Source: Gemmataceae bacterium (GTDB lineage Bacteria > Planctomycetota > Planctomycetia > Gemmatales > Gemmataceae). From it: a DNA stretch of 64,000 bases. The number at the start of each line of letters is the position of its first letter. The first letter of the stretch is position 1. The notes beneath the pieces were generated by a model. That model ran no database searches. It had not been told where the DNA came from and was given only the letters and a program-made list of their open reading frames with translations. The position numbers and the translations under genes were made by a program. Location of the stretch: assembly GCA_022842245.1 (NCBI GenBank), contig JALHPZ010000001.1, forward strand, positions 354,702 to 418,701, in the 5' to 3' direction. Of the stretch, positions 56,693 to 64,000 are shown piece after piece.

Positions 56693-58393
56693 TCACTTCT
56701 TCTCCGTGCCGCCGATCTTCTCGAAGTATTCCTTCACGCCGGCCTGGGCTTCCTTCGGCACCTGCTGCGCGTCGATCGCCCGGGGCGCGTCCTGTGCCGC
56801 CTGCTGGATCTGCTGGCCCAGTTCCACCGTGGACTTCTTCGTGAACGCAGGCCCCTTGATCGCCCCGGCGTAGCGCTTCTGGCCCGTCTTATCGAACAGG
56901 CCGCGGATGCGCTCGTCCTTAGAGTTCGTCTTCGCGTCCTTGTCCTCCTTGCGCTTACCCATGCCCACTTGGCCCTCGGGCGTCCATTCCGCGTCTTCCT
57001 TCGGTTCGGGCGACCCGTTCCCCTTCTTCCCCTCGCACTGTTTGCACGCCTTCTTGAGTTCATCCCGCAGCTTCTGCAGATAGTCGTCGGCGTCTTCGAG
57101 GTCCTGGATTTCGCCTTCGATCCCCTTCATCTGGTCGCCCAACTGCGCCAGTTCCTCGGCGAGCTTTTCCATCTCGCCGTTCTGCGCCATCTGGCGGATC
57201 TTTTCCATCTTCTGCGCCATCTTTTCCATCTGTTCGCCGGCCTGCTTCATTTCCGCCTCAGCCTGCGCCAGCTCGCGTTCGAGCGCCTCGGCATCCTTTC
57301 CGTCCTTCTTGGCCTGATCGATCTTCTTGCGTAGCTGGTCGAGCTTCTCCTTCTTCTCCTTGTTTGCCGTCAGTTGCTTCTTCATCTCCTTCATCTGGTT
57401 GTCGAGCTTCGCGAGGTCCTTCGGTTCGAGTTTCTTCTCCTTCGCCTTTTTCTTGAGTTCGTCCAGTTCCTCGGCCGCCTTCTTGAGGTTCCCCTTCGCG
57501 AGGGCGTCGTTGAACTCCTTGGCCGGTCCGTCCTCGAATTCCTTCTCCTTGTTCAGTTTGTCGAGTTGCTGAAGTTGCTCCTCCAGTTGCTTCAGCTTCT
57601 GGTATTCCTGCTCCTTGAACTTCGCGATCTTGTCTTCGAGCGCCGTCAGTTCCGCCACCTTCTCGCGGGCCTGCTGTTCGTCTTTGGCGTCGTCCTTGCG
57701 CCACTTCTCCATCGTGCGGTCGAGTTCCTCCTCGAGTTTGAGCAGTTCGTTCGATTTCTTGCGGTCCAACTGGTCGGGCTTGACCTGCTTGGTGAACTTC
57801 TCGGTGGGCAGCTTGTTCGCGTCGGCGGGGAGTTTGGTCGCGGCGACGGCGTTGCGGCCGGCGGGTCCGTCGCCGGTCGTCGCGGCACCGGAGGTGTCGG
57901 GGTGGTAGAAGGCGAAGGCGGCGGCGAGAGACGCGGCGAGGATGGGTACGCCGCCGAGGCTGCGGCGCGGGCGGATCGGGAACTTCTCGGCCACGCGCAG
58001 GGCGGCGACCTGGGCGGCGGCGTCGGCGAGCAGCGCCTGCCCGGCCGGGGACTCGCGTTCGTCGGACCGCAGGCCGACGGCGGTGGTGACGCGTTCGTGC
58101 AATGCGAAGCGGCGATCGAGTTCGAGGGCGGCGACGGCCTTCGAGGGCCGCGTGGCGAAGGACCAGGCGGTGCCGGCGAGCGCGCCGAGGCCGGTGGCGG
58201 CACCGGCGACGATCCAGCGCACGCCGTCGACGGGCGTGCTGAAGAGCCACGGTTCGGCGAGGAACCATGCCAGCCCCGCGCCGAGGCCGGCGGTGACGCC
58301 GAGTCCGACGGCGTGCAGCCAGCGATCGCCGAACAACCTTCGGCGGGCACGGGCGATGGAGCGGTCCAGCGGGGCGGGGATTGTCGGGGTCAT
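56693..58393 (-). CDS. Membrane protein with long coiled coil (DUF4175-like layout)
   Basis: 566 residues from ATG 58393. Three hydrophobic segments lie near residues 27-47, 60-80 and 146-165. ALELDRRFALHERVTTAV and SPAGQALLADAA between them match the pattern of planctomycete proteins with a DUF4175-like N-terminus. Residues about 190-470 are an almost unbroken, Lys/Glu-rich coiled coil (EKMEKIRQMAQNGEMEKLAEELAQLGDQ), then CKQC and a Lys/Gly-rich tail. Likely anchors a long coil on one membrane face. It is convergent with the kinase gene (10-base gap). Role unknown. Confidence 0.7.
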   Translation of the reverse strand: MTPTIPAPLDRSIARARRRLFGDRWLHAVGLGVTAGLGAGLAWFLAEPWLFSTPVDGVRWIVAGAATGLGALAGTAWSFATRPSKAVAALELDRRFALHERVTTAVGLRSDERESPAGQALLADAAAQVAALRVAEKFPIRPRRSLGGVPILAASLAAAFAFYHPDTSGAATTGDGPAGRNAVAATKLPADANKLPTEKFTKQVKPDQLDRKKSNELLKLEEELDRTMEKWRKDDAKDEQQAREKVAELTALEDKIAKFKEQEYQKLKQLEEQLQQLDKLNKEKEFEDGPAKEFNDALAKGNLKKAAEELDELKKKAKEKKLEPKDLAKLDNQMKEMKKQLTANKEKKEKLDQLRKKIDQAKKDGKDAEALERELAQAEAEMKQAGEQMEKMAQKMEKIRQMAQNGEMEKLAEELAQLGDQMKGIEGEIQDLEDADDYLQKLRDELKKACKQCEGKKGNGSPEPKEDAEWTPEGQVGMGKRKEDKDAKTNSKDERIRGLFDKTGQKRYAGAIKGPAFTKKSTVELGQQIQQAAQDAPRAIDAQQVPKEAQAGVKEYFEKIGGTEKK

Positions 58394-58480
58394 GTGCGCG
58401 TTCCGGCCTTTCCCGAACAACGACGGTCGCGGATACCGATTTCATCATCCTATCGCGCCGTCGTCCGACCCCGGAATCCC

Positions 58481-59452
58481 TTATTCGTTCCCCATCGTGC
58501 CGTACGGTTCCGGAATCGTCTCGCCGACGGGGTGCAGGCGGAGCGTATTGCGGGGCGGCATCATCAGCCCGTCCTTGCGGGCCAGGACCTTCCAGTTCCC
58601 GCCGGGGCCGTCGATGGTGTCGCCGTCCTTGATGGTCGTGGCACCGTTGGCCAGCAGGTAAAGCGCGAGGTTGCGGAAGAACGTGTCGACCTCGCGCGGG
58701 TCGTATTTGCCCTTCGGGAAGATGGCTTCGAAGTCCGGGAACGGCGGCTTGTTCGGGGCGTTGAACTGCATGTGGCCGGCGGTGTCCATCATCAGCCAGC
58801 CTTCGACGAGGTTGAAGACGCGGACGTTGGCCCAAAGTTCCAGTGGCGGTTCTCCGTCGCTCGCGGCGTATTTCATCGCGTCCTTGAACTCCGCCCGCCC
58901 CCGGAGCACCTCGCCGTTCGGGTTGTAGTAGCAGAGCGTCTGGGGCAGGTTCAGCAGGCGCGAGGTCAGTTCGGTGAGGAATTGCAACTCGCCGATCGGA
59001 TCGTAGTCGTCGGGGACGAGTTGGACGCCCTCGGCCGCGCCGCCGAGCGAGTAGCTGATGCGCGCCCGGGCGAAGCCGGAGATGGCTTCCGGCACGCCCT
59101 TGCCCGGGGGCCAGCCCCAGCACTGCTCCGCCGCCCGCTTGAGTCCGCCGGGTTGCGTGAACGGACCGAACTGCCCCGACCCCCACGCGGCGAAGAGCAT
59201 CTGCTCCTTCACGGGGTCGCCCATCGTGTCCGGCCAGGGATGATCGACGAGATCGACCATCGCGAAGCCGCGCACGTCCGGCCGGTAGGGAATCACCAGC
59301 GTCGAACCGGCGAACATCCATTCCGTCGCGGGGTCCTCGACGGTCTTGGCGATCTCGTAGTCCTTCGCGACGGCGTGCTCCAATTGCGAGAACACCACGG
59401 GGCGTTCGTAGAACACGCAAGTGGTAGCGGTAATCTGGCCTTTGGAGGGCAT
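58481..59452 (-). CDS. DUF4261-like protein
   Basis: 323 residues from ATG 59452. No signal peptide or membrane segment. LVDLVDHPWPDTMGDP near 67-82, the aromatic WGSGQFGPFTQPGG near 90-103, and LCYYNPNGEVLRGRAEF near 175-190 resemble DUF4261, a soluble family of unknown function. The frame is open to 60652, but that overlaps the glycosyltransferase gene on the other strand. No ribosome site was obvious at the chosen start. It is divergent from the glycosyltransferase gene. Confidence 0.55.
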   Translation of the reverse strand: MPSKGQITATTCVFYERPVVFSQLEHAVAKDYEIAKTVEDPATEWMFAGSTLVIPYRPDVRGFAMVDLVDHPWPDTMGDPVKEQMLFAAWGSGQFGPFTQPGGLKRAAEQCWGWPPGKGVPEAISGFARARISYSLGGAAEGVQLVPDDYDPIGELQFLTELTSRLLNLPQTLCYYNPNGEVLRGRAEFKDAMKYAASDGEPPLELWANVRVFNLVEGWLMMDTAGHMQFNAPNKPPFPDFEAIFPKGKYDPREVDTFFRNLALYLLANGATTIKDGDTIDGPGGNWKVLARKDGLMMPPRNTLRLHPVGETIPEPYGTMGNE

Positions 59453-59626
59453 GGGGGAGTTTCCAAACGGGAATGGGGTCGCTTCGCCGCTAGTGTATCG
59501 CGGCGTGCGGGGCGTCCCAAAGGAAATCGGGCCGCGGCCGCGGCGCCCGCCCGCGATGAATTCCACGCGATCCCCCGTATCATGTGACAAGGACCGTTTC
59601 CGCCGGCGACTGGCCCGATATCGATC

Positions 59627-60697
59627 ATGAGTTCTCCCGCCCCGGGCACTACACGACCGCCACTCAGCGTCATCGTTTGCACCTACAATCGGGCCTCGTT
59701 CCTCACCGCCTGCCTCGGTTCGCTGCGCAATGCCGGCGTCGACGGCCTCGAGATCGTGGTCGTCGACGACGGCTCGACCGACGAGACGAAAGCCACGATC
59801 GATCTCCTCGCCGGGCCGGACCTCCGGTACGTCTACCAGACGAACAAGGGCCTCTCGACGGCGCGCAACACCGGCATCGCCGCCGCGACCGGCCGCGTCA
59901 TCGCCTACCTCGATTCCGACGACCTCTGGCTGCCCGGCGTCGCGCCGAAGATGCTCGCCTTCCTCGATGCGCACCCGGAGGTCGGCGTCGCCTTCGCCGA
60001 GGCGCACGTCGGCAATGAAACCGAGGGCTTCACGCCCTGGAGCGAATGGGCCGGCCGCGAAGAGTTCCGCGACCTGCCGCATGCCGCCGTCGACGGGTTC
60101 CGCGTCTTCGACCGCGCCGCGTTCCACCGCCAGCTCATCCGTCGGAACATCGTCTTCACCGGGGCCGTCTTCCAGCGCCGCGAAGTGTTGGACGAATCCG
60201 GGTACTTCAACCCGAAGCTCAACGCCGCCGGCGACTGGGAACTGTACCTGCGGATCGCGGCGCGGCGCGTCTTCGCGTTCTGCCCCGACGCGCTGGCCGT
60301 CTACGTCCAGCACCCCTCGCAGATGACGACGGGGTGGGATCGCATGGCGCTCGAATTCTGCGACACGCGCCGGGCGCACCTCGCCAGCGGTGTTCCCCTC
60401 GGGCCGGACGAAATCGCCCTGCTCCGGCGCACGCTGAAGGACGAACTTTTCTACTACGCCTACCTCGCCTACGACCGGAAGGAGTACCGCGAGGCGAACC
60501 GCCGCTTCGCGCAGCTCCTGCGGGAGTGCGGCCTGGACCGGAAGGCCCTGCTGTACTGGGGCCTCACCTGCCTGCCGCGCTTCGCGACGCAGGGGATCCG
60601 TTCGTTCCGCAGCCTGTTCACGACCGACGACGGCGTGCGCGTCGGTCCGCAACCCTGGGCGCCCGCCGCGCGCGCCGCCCTCCGCGACCGTTCCTGA
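59627..60697 (+). CDS. GT2-family glycosyltransferase
   Basis: 356 residues. GT-A fold: the nucleotide-sugar entry motif LSVIVCTYNRASFLTACL near 13-30, VVVDDGSTDET near 44-54 and the metal-binding motif AYLDSDDLW near 93-101. NAAGDWELYLRIAARRVF near 195-212 holds the ED/WE catalytic region. It transfers a sugar from a nucleotide donor in cell-surface polysaccharide synthesis; acceptor unknown. Soluble but probably membrane-associated. The YhaM-like gene starts 14 bases after its stop. Confidence 0.88.
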   Translation: MSSPAPGTTRPPLSVIVCTYNRASFLTACLGSLRNAGVDGLEIVVVDDGSTDETKATIDLLAGPDLRYVYQTNKGLSTARNTGIAAATGRVIAYLDSDDLWLPGVAPKMLAFLDAHPEVGVAFAEAHVGNETEGFTPWSEWAGREEFRDLPHAAVDGFRVFDRAAFHRQLIRRNIVFTGAVFQRREVLDESGYFNPKLNAAGDWELYLRIAARRVFAFCPDALAVYVQHPSQMTTGWDRMALEFCDTRRAHLASGVPLGPDEIALLRRTLKDELFYYAYLAYDRKEYREANRRFAQLLRECGLDRKALLYWGLTCLPRFATQGIRSFRSLFTTDDGVRVGPQPWAPAARAALRDRS

Positions 60698-60711
60698 TCG
60701 AGTACCCCACC

Positions 60712-61716
60712 ATGAGCCGGCAATCCATCGAGCAACTCCGCGACGGCGACGCCTTCGACGAAATCTACCTCGCCAGCGACAAGCAGCTCCGCGCGAACAA
60801 GAACGGCAACCTCTACCTGCAACTGGAGATCCGCGACCGGACCGGAGGCCTGTCGGCGCGCATGTGGAACGCTGGCGAATCGGTCTTCCGCACCTTCGAG
60901 AACGGCGACTTCGTCCGGTGCGACGGCAAGGTCCAGAACTACATGGGCACGCTGCAAGTCGTGCTCAACCACATCGAGAAGGTGGAACACCAGAAGGTCG
61001 AACTCGGCGACTTCATGCCGCACACGCCGTTCGACATCGGCCAGCTGACCGACAAGCTGCGGACCTACCTGCTGCGCCTGGATAGCCCGCACCTGCGTGC
61101 GCTGGCGGAGTGCTTCCTCATGGACGACGCGCTCATGCGGGCGTTCAGCGCCTGCCCCGCCGGCGTGAAGCTGCACCATGCCTACGTCGGCGGGTTGCTC
61201 GAGCACACCGTCACGATGATGGACATCGCCGACAAGCTCGTGCCGTTCTACCCCGGCGTCGACCGCGACCTCATCCTGATGGGCCTGTTCCTGCACGACA
61301 TCGGAAAAACCCGGGAGCTGACGTACACCCGCAGCTTCGGCTACTGCGACGAGGGGCAACTGATCGGGCACATCTCCATCGGCGTCGAAATGCTCGTCGA
61401 GCAGATGCCGAAGGTGGAAGAGCTGATGGGCGAACCGTTCCCGCGGGAGACGTTGATCCGTCTCAAGCACATGATCCTGAGCCACCACGGGACGCTGGAG
61501 CACGGCAGCCCGAAAGTACCCATGACTCCCGAGGCGATCCTGTTGCACGCCATCGACCTGATGGACACGCGGATGCACATGGTCCTGCGCGACGTGCGCG
61601 AGGATCGGAACAACCAGACGGCGTGGACGCCGTACAACGTCACGCTCGGCCGGCGGTTCTACAAGGGCGGCCCGAACGGCGACCTCTACGCCGACACGCG
61701 CGAGAGCTACGATTGA
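60712..61716 (+). CDS. YhaM-like 3'-5' exoribonuclease (OB-fold plus HD domain)
   Basis: 334 residues from ATG 60712. An N-terminal OB-fold (about 14-95; DEIYLASDKQLRANKNGNLYLQLEIRDRTG) is followed by an HD phosphohydrolase domain (HHAYVGGLLEHTVTM near 155, LFLHDIGKTREL near 190 and LSHHGTLEHGSPK near 258). The order and length match YhaM/CBF1-type 3'-5' exonucleases of Gram-positive bacteria that trim RNA and ssDNA. The HD metal residues are present. Cytoplasmic. It follows a glycosyltransferase gene by 14 bases and may be cotranscribed with it. Confidence 0.85.
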   Translation: MSRQSIEQLRDGDAFDEIYLASDKQLRANKNGNLYLQLEIRDRTGGLSARMWNAGESVFRTFENGDFVRCDGKVQNYMGTLQVVLNHIEKVEHQKVELGDFMPHTPFDIGQLTDKLRTYLLRLDSPHLRALAECFLMDDALMRAFSACPAGVKLHHAYVGGLLEHTVTMMDIADKLVPFYPGVDRDLILMGLFLHDIGKTRELTYTRSFGYCDEGQLIGHISIGVEMLVEQMPKVEELMGEPFPRETLIRLKHMILSHHGTLEHGSPKVPMTPEAILLHAIDLMDTRMHMVLRDVREDRNNQTAWTPYNVTLGRRFYKGGPNGDLYADTRESYD

Positions 61717-61833
61717 GCTACTGGTCGTTGGAGTCTCGGCGTCGTCCCGAAGATCGAAGAATGTCCGCGTCACAGCGAAGATCGGCCTCACCCGAAGGCG
61801 ATTGGAACCGCGAACTCGGTTCTTGGCCTTTTT

Positions 61834-62049
61834 GCCCCGAATGGGGCAACGGTCTGTAGCCACGGTTGGAGCGCAGCGGAACCCGTGGATGCGTCGAAGA
61901 ATAGACTCGCCCCGAAGGGGCGAAGGGACGGTGGTCGGTTCCGCGACCCCTGCCGGGGTCGTTGTCTTCGTTCCGCCAACCACGGGTTCCGCTCCGCTTC
62001 ACCCGTGGCTACAACCCGCGGCCCCTGCCGGGGCCAAGACTTCGACGAT
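61834..62049. repeat. Six-hairpin palindromic repeat element, copy B
   Basis: About 216 bp. Hairpins: 61834-61847, 61860-61888, 61908-61922, 61944-61961 (CGACCCC/GGGGTCG), 61980-62008 and 62020-62035. It matches copy A in order, spacing and much of the sequence. Its right CCACGGGT hairpin is complete (29 bases), while copy A's is shortened by 10. It fills most of the 386-bp gap between the YhaM-like and sulfatase genes, which are convergent there; the flanking parts hold no gene. Confidence 0.88.
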
Positions 62050-62102
62050 CGAGTCGCCCCCTCGCCTCTCGGCGTCCACCCGAAATCAATCCCTTCCAAG
62101 CT

Positions 62103-63509
62103 TCACTTGTCCACGCTCGGCAGCGGGAAGAGCTTCGACGGTTCGTGCTCCTTCGCCAGGATGTCGGCGATGCGCTTCACCACGTCGGGGTTCTGCGCGG
62201 CGACGTTCGTCGTCTCGTTCGGGTCCTTCGCGAGGTCGTAGAGTTCGATCTCGCTCAGCTTCATGCGCAGGTTCTGCCGCGTCCCCTTCCAGTTCCCCAG
62301 GCGCACGGCCTGCTGGGCGGTGTAGCTGGGGAACTCCCAGTAGAGGTATTCGCGCGGGGCGACGTTCCCGAGGCCGACGAGGGCAGGGAGGATGTTGATG
62401 CCGTCGATCGCCTTCGGCGGCGCGATACCGGCGGCGGCGCAGAGTGTCGGCAACACGTCCCAGTTGGCGGTGAGCACGTCGCTTTCGGTGCCGGGGCGGA
62501 TCTTCCCCGGCCATTTCATGAGGAACGGAGCGCGGATGCCGCCTTCGTAGAGGCTGCCCTTCCAGCCGCGGAGCGAGCCTTTCGACTCGAAGAACGGGTT
62601 GTCCGATCCGCCGAACAGACCGACGGGGCCGTTGTCGCTGGAGAAGACGACGATGGTGTTGTCGTCGAGTTTCAATTCCTTCAACAGGTCGAGGATGCGG
62701 CCGACGGAGCGGTCCATGCGGGTGATCATCGCCGCGAGGCCGGCTCGCGGATGGTCGTGATGCAGATAGGCCTTCCCCGTGTACGGCTTGTCGTCGAACT
62801 TCCCTTTGTACTCGGCGAGTGAATCCTCCGGCACCTGGATCGCCACGTGCGGGATGATGAACGGCAGGTAGAGGAAGAACGGCTCCGTCTGGTGGTCGCG
62901 GATGAACTTCAGGGCCTCGGCTTCGAAGAGGTCCTGGGTGAACTGCTTGCCGGTGGGCTTGTCGTCGTTGCCGTCGAGCGGGACCTTCACGCCATTGCGG
63001 TAGACGTACGCGGGGTAGTGGTTGTGGGCGTGCGCCTGGCACTCGTAGCCGAAGAAATAATCGATGCCCTGCTTCTTCGGATCGCCGCTGTTCTCGTGCG
63101 AACCGAGGCCCCACTTGCCCATCGCGCCGGTGGCGTAGCCGGCTTGTTGGAAGAGCTTCGGCAGCGTGACGGCGTCTTCGGGCAGCGGCACCTGACCGCT
63201 CCACTTCTGCATCGGCTTCCACTGGCGGTTGTCGCGGATGTATGCGTGGCCGGGGTGCTTGCCCGTCATCAGGCAGCATCGCGAAGGCGCGCAGACGGCA
63301 TTGCCGGAGTAGGCACGCGTCAGCTTCACCCCTTCGGCGGCGATCCGGTCGATGCTCGGCGTGCGGATCTTCGTCTGCCCGTAGCAGCCGAGGTCGCGCC
63401 AGCCGAGGTCGTCGGCGAAGATGAACACGACGTTCGGCTTGCGCGGTTCGGCGACCGCCGCGGTTGCCGACAGGGCCAGCACGACGGCGGCGAGAAGCGG
63501 GCGAAGCAT
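62103..63509 (-). CDS. Sulfatase (formylglycine-dependent arylsulfatase family)
   Basis: 468 residues from ATG 63509; an in-frame TTG at 63521 overlaps the previous stop. Signal peptide MLRPLLAAVVLALSATAAVA. The sulfatase core begins NVVFIFADDLGWRDLGCYG (metal Asp33/Asp34) and has the active-site motif CAPSR at 73-77, whose Cys is converted to formylglycine, so a matching maturase is needed. SSDNGP near 290 is the second metal site. Abundant in planctomycetes, they desulfate polysaccharides in the periplasm. It follows the small gene at the window end by eight bases. Confidence 0.95.
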   Translation of the reverse strand: MLRPLLAAVVLALSATAAVAEPRKPNVVFIFADDLGWRDLGCYGQTKIRTPSIDRIAAEGVKLTRAYSGNAVCAPSRCCLMTGKHPGHAYIRDNRQWKPMQKWSGQVPLPEDAVTLPKLFQQAGYATGAMGKWGLGSHENSGDPKKQGIDYFFGYECQAHAHNHYPAYVYRNGVKVPLDGNDDKPTGKQFTQDLFEAEALKFIRDHQTEPFFLYLPFIIPHVAIQVPEDSLAEYKGKFDDKPYTGKAYLHHDHPRAGLAAMITRMDRSVGRILDLLKELKLDDNTIVVFSSDNGPVGLFGGSDNPFFESKGSLRGWKGSLYEGGIRAPFLMKWPGKIRPGTESDVLTANWDVLPTLCAAAGIAPPKAIDGINILPALVGLGNVAPREYLYWEFPSYTAQQAVRLGNWKGTRQNLRMKLSEIELYDLAKDPNETTNVAAQNPDVVKRIADILAKEHEPSKLFPLPSVDK

Positions 63510-63517
63510 CGGCGGAC

Positions 63518-64000
63518 TCAAGGTTTGAAGACGCGCAGTTCTTGGTACGTTTCGTCGGAAGCGGCGAATTCCACAGGTTGATCCGAGAAGTATTCCGTTG
63601 AGAGCAGCTTACAGTACCCGATCAGTTCCGCGCGGAGTTCCGGTTTGTCGAGGGACTCCGGCTTCAAAGGGAGCGTGACGACATGCGCGTCGCCCCGCCG
63701 GTGGAGCGTGACGGTGAAGAGTGGAGACGGGGTGTTCGCGAAGGCTTTTTCGAGGAAGGATAATAGTTGTTCGGCGTCGGCCTTTTCGACGCCTTGCGGG
63801 TAGAAGACTTCGTACTTGCCGCGGAGGAGGCCATGCCGGAAATTCGGTGGGACCGGAACTGACCGAACGGTTTTCAGGTACTGATCGCAGGCTTCGACTT
63901 CGATCGCTGCGCCTTGGAACGCGTCGCGCGACAACCGGGCGGCGACGAACCCGATATGTGCGAGCATCTTGAGATCGTTGTGGAATTCGGGTTTGATCAC
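63518..64000 (-). CDS. Hypothetical protein, possibly truncated by the window edge
   Basis: At least 160 codons. A GTG sits exactly at the window end, so it may be the true start or the gene may continue beyond. No signal peptide or motif is recognised; phrases such as RSVPVPPNFRHGLLRGKYEVFYP and TLHRRGDAHVVTLPLKP suggest an alpha/beta soluble protein. It ends eight bases before the sulfatase start and is probably in the same operon. Function unknown. Confidence 0.55.
   Translation of the reverse strand: MIKPEFHNDLKMLAHIGFVAARLSRDAFQGAAIEVEACDQYLKTVRSVPVPPNFRHGLLRGKYEVFYPQGVEKADAEQLLSFLEKAFANTPSPLFTVTLHRRGDAHVVTLPLKPESLDKPELRAELIGYCKLLSTEYFSDQPVEFAASDETYQELRVFKP

Noticed and set aside
59453..60652. 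N-terminal extension of the DUF4261-like frame
   Set aside because: It would overlap the glycosyltransferase gene on the opposite strand over its whole length, and has no domain.

Overview
The window is about two thirds G+C and comes from a planctomycete, most likely of the Gemmataceae/Gemmatales. Four kinds of evidence point there. Planctomycete-typical families are present: DUF1549/DUF1553 (PSCyt2/PSD1), a PVC-type heme-binding CxxCH protein, DUF1559 pseudopilin, DUF4058, Uma2 and a [12 protein letters not shown] paralogous family. There are large membrane Ser/Thr kinases, one of them with 14 WD40 repeats. Sulfatase and PafA-like phosphatase genes occur. Intergenic palindromic repeats are dispersed between otherwise dense genes. 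No rRNA, tRNA, CRISPR array, transposase, prophage or replication origin was found.

Layout. 1-5.4 kb: tail of a CCG-domain oxidoreductase, two exported proteins of unknown function, a THUMP RNA methyltransferase and small membrane or DUF proteins. 5.4-14.3 kb: housekeeping genes pheA (chorismate mutase/prephenate dehydratase), dnaK and accD, with a methyltransferase and a DUF1549/DUF1553 protein. 14.3-23.1 kb, minus strand: a PVC heme-binding protein, then an ECF sigma factor directly followed by a 1794-residue protein that fuses an anti-sigma zinc finger to an alpha-2-macroglobulin ectodomain. 23.2-31.2 kb: a GT87-like membrane protein, a Cys-rich exported protein, a DUF1559 pseudopilin, an exported alpha/beta hydrolase, a DUF4058 gene lying between two 94-bp direct repeats, and a kinase-WD40 protein. 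31.4-35.3 kb: gdhA, a PafA-like phosphatase and an FHA protein. 35.4-40.6 kb: a tetR-adaptor-RND efflux operon with a 28-bp operator palindrome and a repeat inserted at the adaptor/pump junction. 40.7-48.0 kb: metallophosphoesterase, dprA, prs, a zinc-ribbon membrane protein, a PQQ-repeat protein, a vWA protein and a GT39-like membrane protein. 48.0-53 kb: a palindromic repeat element, ispH, Uma2, a mosaic hypothetical gene, a second hairpin repeat, a Gfo/Idh oxidoreductase and a sugar epimerase. 53-64 kb: a second kinase with a four-repeat ectodomain, a coiled-coil membrane protein, a DUF4261-like protein, GT2, a YhaM-like nuclease, a second copy of the 48-kb repeat, a sulfatase and a possibly truncated gene at the edge.

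How the genes work together. Clear transcriptional units are sigma/anti-sigma-A2M, tetR-adaptor-RND, dprA-metallophosphoesterase, Gfo/Idh-epimerase (4-bp overlap) and GT2-YhaM. The metabolic genes (pheA, accD, gdhA, prs, ispH) are scattered singletons, as is usual in this group. The strongest candidate for an undescribed system is the ECF sigma factor next to a fused anti-sigma/thioester alpha-2-macroglobulin, which could act as an envelope protease trap that signals to transcription. Next are three families of interspersed palindromic elements, one of which supplies the coding end of the adaptor gene.
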